In this document: one piece after another, positions 61,501 to 64,000 of the stretch | How positions within the stretch are numbered: the stretch's first letter is position 1 | Layout: every line of letters begins with the position of its first letter | Assembly: GCF_004135735.1 (NCBI RefSeq) | Contig: NZ_CP012670.1 | Location: forward strand, 434,001-498,000 | Direction: 5' to 3' | Source of the DNA: Sorangium cellulosum | GTDB lineage: Bacteria; Myxococcota_A; Polyangia; Polyangiales; Polyangiaceae | DNA length: 64,000 bases | Program-made: the position numbers and the translations under genes | The notes under the pieces: generated by a model | The model's input: the letters and a program-made list of their open reading frames with translations, nothing else | Told to the model about the DNA's origin: nothing | The model's database searches: none

Positions 61501-62688
61501 GTCGTAGCGTTCCACCCCGCCCACCGCATCGATCGCCGCGCTCAGACACCCCGCGTCGCCGTATCGGTACTCGACCCACTGCTCCAGCCGTCGCTCCGCC
61601 CACAGCTCGAGGCGCGTGATCCGCCCCTCCTCCCATCGCACCTTGAGCTCCCGACCCGCGGTATCGACGATCCGGACGAGCCGCTCGCCCTCGTGCTCCA
61701 GCCGGATCTCGTTGCCATGCACGTCCCGGATCGCCCGGAGGCGCGCCCTCGTCCCGTCGCCCTCCGCCGCGAACACCCGCACATGGCGCGCGTCGAGCGC
61801 CACCACCCGGAACTCGCGCGCGCCGTCGCGGTGGAGCTCCAGCCGCTCGCGCCGGTGAAACGTCGTCTCCCCCGGCCCGACCTTCTCGAACCAGATCCAT
61901 CGCCCCTCGCCGTCGCGCAACGCGAGGACCTCGTCCCCCTCTTCGATCCATTGCTCGCAGGAAGACGCCCACCCCGGCCCGAACGCCCCGTCCCGCTCCT
62001 CGTGACGCGCGGACGAGTAATGCCGCGCCCAGACGAGCGGGATCATCCCCGGAGCGGCGATGTCCACCGCCGCGTCGACCACCGCGCCGCTCGTGACATC
62101 GACCGGGTGTCCCTCGGTCGTGCACTCCTCCAGCGGCGGCGACGACGACTTCCCTGCCTTCGCCCCCTTGTGGCTCCCCCCGCCACCTGCCCCTCCGCCG
62201 CCGCCCGGCGCGCTCGGCCCGCCCCCGCCCGGCGCGCCGGCGCCGCCGCCGCCGCCGCCGCCGCCCGTGCCCCCGGCGCCGCCCGCCCCGCCCGCGCTCG
62301 TCCCGGCGCCGGCGGTCACCGACTTGTTCATCTGCCCCATGCTGCCGGTGATCCCGGCCATCCCGAGCTCGATGAGCACGTTCGGCGCGCCGAGCCACGG
62401 GAAGCAGGGCCCCCCTGTGTTGAGGCTCAACGTCTCCTTCAAGGTGCCCGGCTCGTTGCCGTGACACGCCTTCATGCACCCGCCGACCGTCAGGATCTTC
62501 TTCCCCTCGATCTTCGTGCGCATCGGCGCGTCGATGACCCCTTCGGCCACCGTGCCCATCGTGGGGTAGGGGATCGGCAGCGGGCTCGGCGCCGCCGGCG
62601 TCGTGCACACGCTCACGGCCATGCCCGTCATCTGGTGACCCGAGCCCTCATGGACGGTATCCAGGCTCAGCGCCGTGACCTTCCCCAT
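58519..62688 (-). CDS. DUF4150 (PAAR-like)-Rhs toxin, full length
   Basis: 1389 aa from ATG 62688. The DUF4150 head (H-Q-M-T-G-M-A-V-S-V-C; G-G-C-M-K-A-C-H-G-N-E-P) is close to that at 19358 and should sit on a VgrG tip. After a Gly/Pro linker come G-H-P-V-D-V-T-S-G-A-V, the Rhs opening R-H-Y-S-S-A and about 25 YD repeats forming the shell, closed by Y-T-R-F-R-F-F-D-P-D-S-G and S-A-D-P-L-G-L near 58945. The tip of about 145 residues has H-A-H-F-D-E, K-S-G-R-M-I-F-R-K-G-N-N-I-V-V-V and V-V-T-G-Y-G. The strand pattern is reminiscent of BECR-fold RNase toxins, but this is a weak call. Confidence 0.88.
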   Translation of the reverse strand: MGKVTALSLDTVHEGSGHQMTGMAVSVCTTPAAPSPLPIPYPTMGTVAEGVIDAPMRTKIEGKKILTVGGCMKACHGNEPGTLKETLSLNTGGPCFPWLGAPNVLIELGMAGITGSMGQMNKSVTAGAGTSAGGAGGAGGTGGGGGGGGAGAPGGGGPSAPGGGGGAGGGGSHKGAKAGKSSSPPLEECTTEGHPVDVTSGAVVDAAVDIAAPGMIPLVWARHYSSARHEERDGAFGPGWASSCEQWIEEGDEVLALRDGEGRWIWFEKVGPGETTFHRRERLELHRDGAREFRVVALDARHVRVFAAEGDGTRARLRAIRDVHGNEIRLEHEGERLVRIVDTAGRELKVRWEEGRITRLELWAERRLEQWVEYRYGDAGCLSAAIDAVGGVERYDYDVRHRMTSATLKNGERFWYAYEDRHGSRCRKTGGNDGLHEVELCRDARARTTEVRGEEPRVYTWNADGLVTRAALPDGTVLWERAYDEDARLVAEVNGAGEGVQRWYDARGNLIREVDALGNEMRWEVEGDLVVRQISPEGHVTQVIRDARGEVSAVLFPTGEAYAFARDAHGRVTGIHGHGGGHGGLLFGYEHDARHNVIAETDARGARTTYAHDGMGRPVSQTDALGRTTRVAYDRMGRPIRVERPDGTRTVATYDRMGNPVRLVDALGQTTQLAYQGTGVLAQVVEPGGGVWRFEYTKKERLQVVINPRGEEYVFRYDDAGRVGQEDTFDGRTLRYGYRSSGRLGRIEHRADKTWRNLFHDRAGNLIGDETPDGVIGYARDRMGRLMGAVLEEASGQRVETWFERDAFGRVVCERQGDQAVRYAHDARGRRVERVMPDGARTRYAYDALDALSAIEHDAHRMVFERDVLGREIQRTSAKAGEDGAAGIAVRSAYDAMDRLIEQRATAPAPGVPKVLVARQWLYDARGRVERIDDARWGATAYRYDRVDRLLSAQRGERREVFTYDPAGSITRMLEELAERGGAGVLAQAQPAQDWMQPSWRIERGGVLRRTEAAAYEVDARGRRTAKVELSRYRENHPNGGAATEQDLTRYTWDCRDRLREMRLPDGTRVVMTYDAFGRRIRKEVIGAALVGRPRVVDFVWDGDELAAEVDRERGARTFVHALGTFVPLLQQQDGRVLTYVNDHLGTPKELLDPGGLVAWAVAHSAWGKVVEVQRDPISALNHKTPVESPFRLLGQYADEETGLCYTRFRFFDPDSGGWCSPDPIRLLGGLNLFAWDGDPVNSADPLGLAALCGKRKERANKVREKITSDMKNPDKRPRTNVGSHAHFDETTTKDILANPDAVYLSEGKSGRMIFRKGNNIVVVEGPGSSQGTVVTGYGPAGNKNASGAAALGGLPTDQGAPVTHDQITSGTIPSASGMPIPKAEQIWP

Positions 62689-62849
62689 GACCGGGAAGCA
62701 TCGCGCGTAAGCGAGCGCACCGTCAAGGCGACGGGATCCCGGCGCGCCGGCCGCGGGGAACCGCAGCGCCTCGGCGGCCAGCGGATCGATGCCCTCGTCG
62801 TTCCCCGCTCTCCGTGGCCGTCGAGCCGCCGAGGCGATCGACGCCACGC

Positions 62850-63125
62850 CCACGCCTCGCCGCGGAGGCGTCCGGGACAGTCGACCGTGCTCCCACGTCC
62901 CGTCGCGGAGGGGTACGGGGTGGTCGGCCCGACCTCCACGTCTGGCCGCCGGGCGTCCGGGATGGTCGACCCTACCCCCACGCCCCGCCGCGGAGGCCTC
63001 CGGGATGGTCGACCCTACCCCCACGCCCCGCCGCGGAGGCCTCCGGGATGGTCGACCCTGCCCCCACGCCCCGCCGCTGGGTGTTCGGGATGGTCGACCC
63101 TACCCCCGCGCCCCGCGGTCGGGGC
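62850..63125. repeat. 43-base minisatellite upstream of the third Rhs gene
   Basis: Clear units with gatggtcgaccctaccccca start at 62961, 63004, 63047 and 63089; more degenerate units extend back to about 62850. In total 588 bases (62689-63276) separate the Rhs start from the transporter start and contain no gene. Confidence 0.9.
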
Positions 63126-63276
63126 GCCGGCATGCTCGCCCCGACCCGTTCGCCCCGCTTCCGGCGCCCCACCGCGGCTCGCGTGCTCCAGCTCGCCTCG
63201 CCGGCGAGGCTCCGGCCTGCGCCGGGCTCCGACCGCTGCTCCTCGTCCGTGTCTGGTAGCGTGGGGCCGCCTCACC

Positions 63277-64000
63277 ATGCTGCACACCATCCGCAAGCGT
63301 TACGACTCGGCGCTCGCCCTGCTGCCGAGCTTCCCGCTCCGCTCCAAGAACGCCCTGCGCGGGGCCCTCCGCGACGGCTACTCCCGCGGCGACCTCCGCG
63401 CCGACGTGCTCGCCGGGCTCGTCGTGGGCGTCGTCGCGCTCCCCCTGTCGATGGCGCTCGCCGTGGCCAGCGGCGTCGCGCCGCAGCACGGGCTCTACAC
63501 CGCGATCGTCGCCGGCGCCGTCATCGCCCTGCTCGGCGGCTCGCGCACCCAGGTGTCCGGGCCCACGGCGGCGTTCGTCGTGGTCCTCGTGCCCATCGCC
63601 GAGCGGTTCGGCGTCGGCGGGCTGCTCCTCGCGACGTTCATGGCCGGCATGATCCTCGTCGGGCTCGGCGTCGCGCGCCTCGGGCGGCTCATCGAGTTCA
63701 TCCCGCACCCCGTCACGACCGGGTTCACCGCCGGCATCGCGGTGGTCATCGCGACGCTCCAGCTCAGGGACTTCCTCGGCCTCCACGTCGAGCACTTCCC
63801 CGAGCACTACCCCGCGCGCGTCGCCGCCCTCGCCAGGGCCATGCCCACCGCGCGCCCCGCCGAGATCGGGATCGGCGCCCTCACCCTCGCGCTGCTGATC
63901 TTCTGGCCCCGCATCAACAAGCGCATGCCCGCCCCGCTGGTCGCGCTGGCCGCCGCGGGCGTGGCCGCCGCCCTGCTCGGGCGCCTCGGGCCGGATTTCG
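63277..64000 (+). CDS. SulP-family anion transporter, N-terminal part (runs off the window)
   Basis: 241 codons visible from ATG 63277, open at the right edge. A basic N-terminus then D-V-L-A-G-L-V-V-G-V-V-A-L-P-L-S-M-A (SulP signature of the first membrane helix), G-L-Y-T-A-I-V-A, G-G-S-R-T-Q-V-S-G-P-T-A-A-F (conserved second motif) and several further membrane segments. Sulfate, bicarbonate or dicarboxylate are possible substrates. The C-terminal STAS domain would lie beyond the window. Confidence 0.92.
   Translation, partial: MLHTIRKRYDSALALLPSFPLRSKNALRGALRDGYSRGDLRADVLAGLVVGVVALPLSMALAVASGVAPQHGLYTAIVAGAVIALLGGSRTQVSGPTAAFVVVLVPIAERFGVGGLLLATFMAGMILVGLGVARLGRLIEFIPHPVTTGFTAGIAVVIATLQLRDFLGLHVEHFPEHYPARVAALARAMPTARPAEIGIGALTLALLIFWPRINKRMPAPLVALAAAGVAAALLGRLGPDF

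Overview
The window is high-GC DNA with dense bidirectional coding, a eukaryote-like Ser/Thr kinase, a giant kinase/sigma-54 activator fusion, many lipoproteins and several Rhs/VgrG genes. That style fits a large-genome myxobacterium of the Sorangium/Polyangiales type. This is an inference from gene content and codon style only; there is no rRNA gene or other species marker. I see no tRNA or rRNA gene.

Layout. (1) 1-9175 is a defence operon. It opens with the end of a probable CD-NTase-like nucleotidyltransferase, followed by a SAVED-domain protein fused to an HExxH metallopeptidase-like region, then a complete type III-B (Cmr) CRISPR effector set: cas10/cmr2, cmr3, cmr1, cmr4, cmr5, cmr6. 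No CRISPR array, cas1, cas2 or cas6 is visible. (2) 9.4-14.2 kb has a large VgrG and, convergent to it, a zinc-ribbon/propeller/TM protein. (3) 14.4-19.3 kb is a graveyard of fragments (Rpn-like, integrase, M2 peptidase) around an IS4-type element carrying one nonsense codon. (4) 19.4-22.1 kb is a shortened Rhs with a PAAR-like DUF4150 head and a clan-CD cysteine-protease-like tip, followed by a serpin-like protein. (5) 22.4-40.2 kb is mostly chromosomal housekeeping and signalling: CBM lipoprotein, sensor kinase, Ser/Thr kinase with TPR/PEGA partner, SDR, O-methyltransferase, coaX, FecCD permease, Nudix, FHA protein, ruvA, LysM and TPR proteins. (6) 40.4-49.3 kb is a duplicated Rhs locus: two toxins with related YwqJ-like deaminase tips but unrelated neighbouring immunity candidates, each with the same 223-bp head and a 32-bp minisatellite. 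(7) 49.3-57.7 kb has a Uma2-type protein, the 1574-aa kinase/sigma-54 activator, an outer-membrane protein and an alpha/beta hydrolase. (8) 57.7-63.3 kb is a third full-length DUF4150-Rhs with its own immunity candidate and a 43-bp minisatellite upstream. The window ends inside a SulP-family transporter.

How it fits together. The first 9 kb looks like cyclic-nucleotide-signalled antiviral immunity, with a nucleotide sensor-protease that could serve a CD-NTase, Cas10 or both. VgrG and the PAAR-like/Rhs genes look like type VI secretion-delivered competition effectors, each toxin followed closely by a candidate antidote. The two most unusual proposals are the SAVED-metallopeptidase effector in the Cmr operon and the pairing of a cysteine-protease-like Rhs tip with a serpin-like neighbour. 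All functional calls come from reading motifs by eye; no database search was possible.
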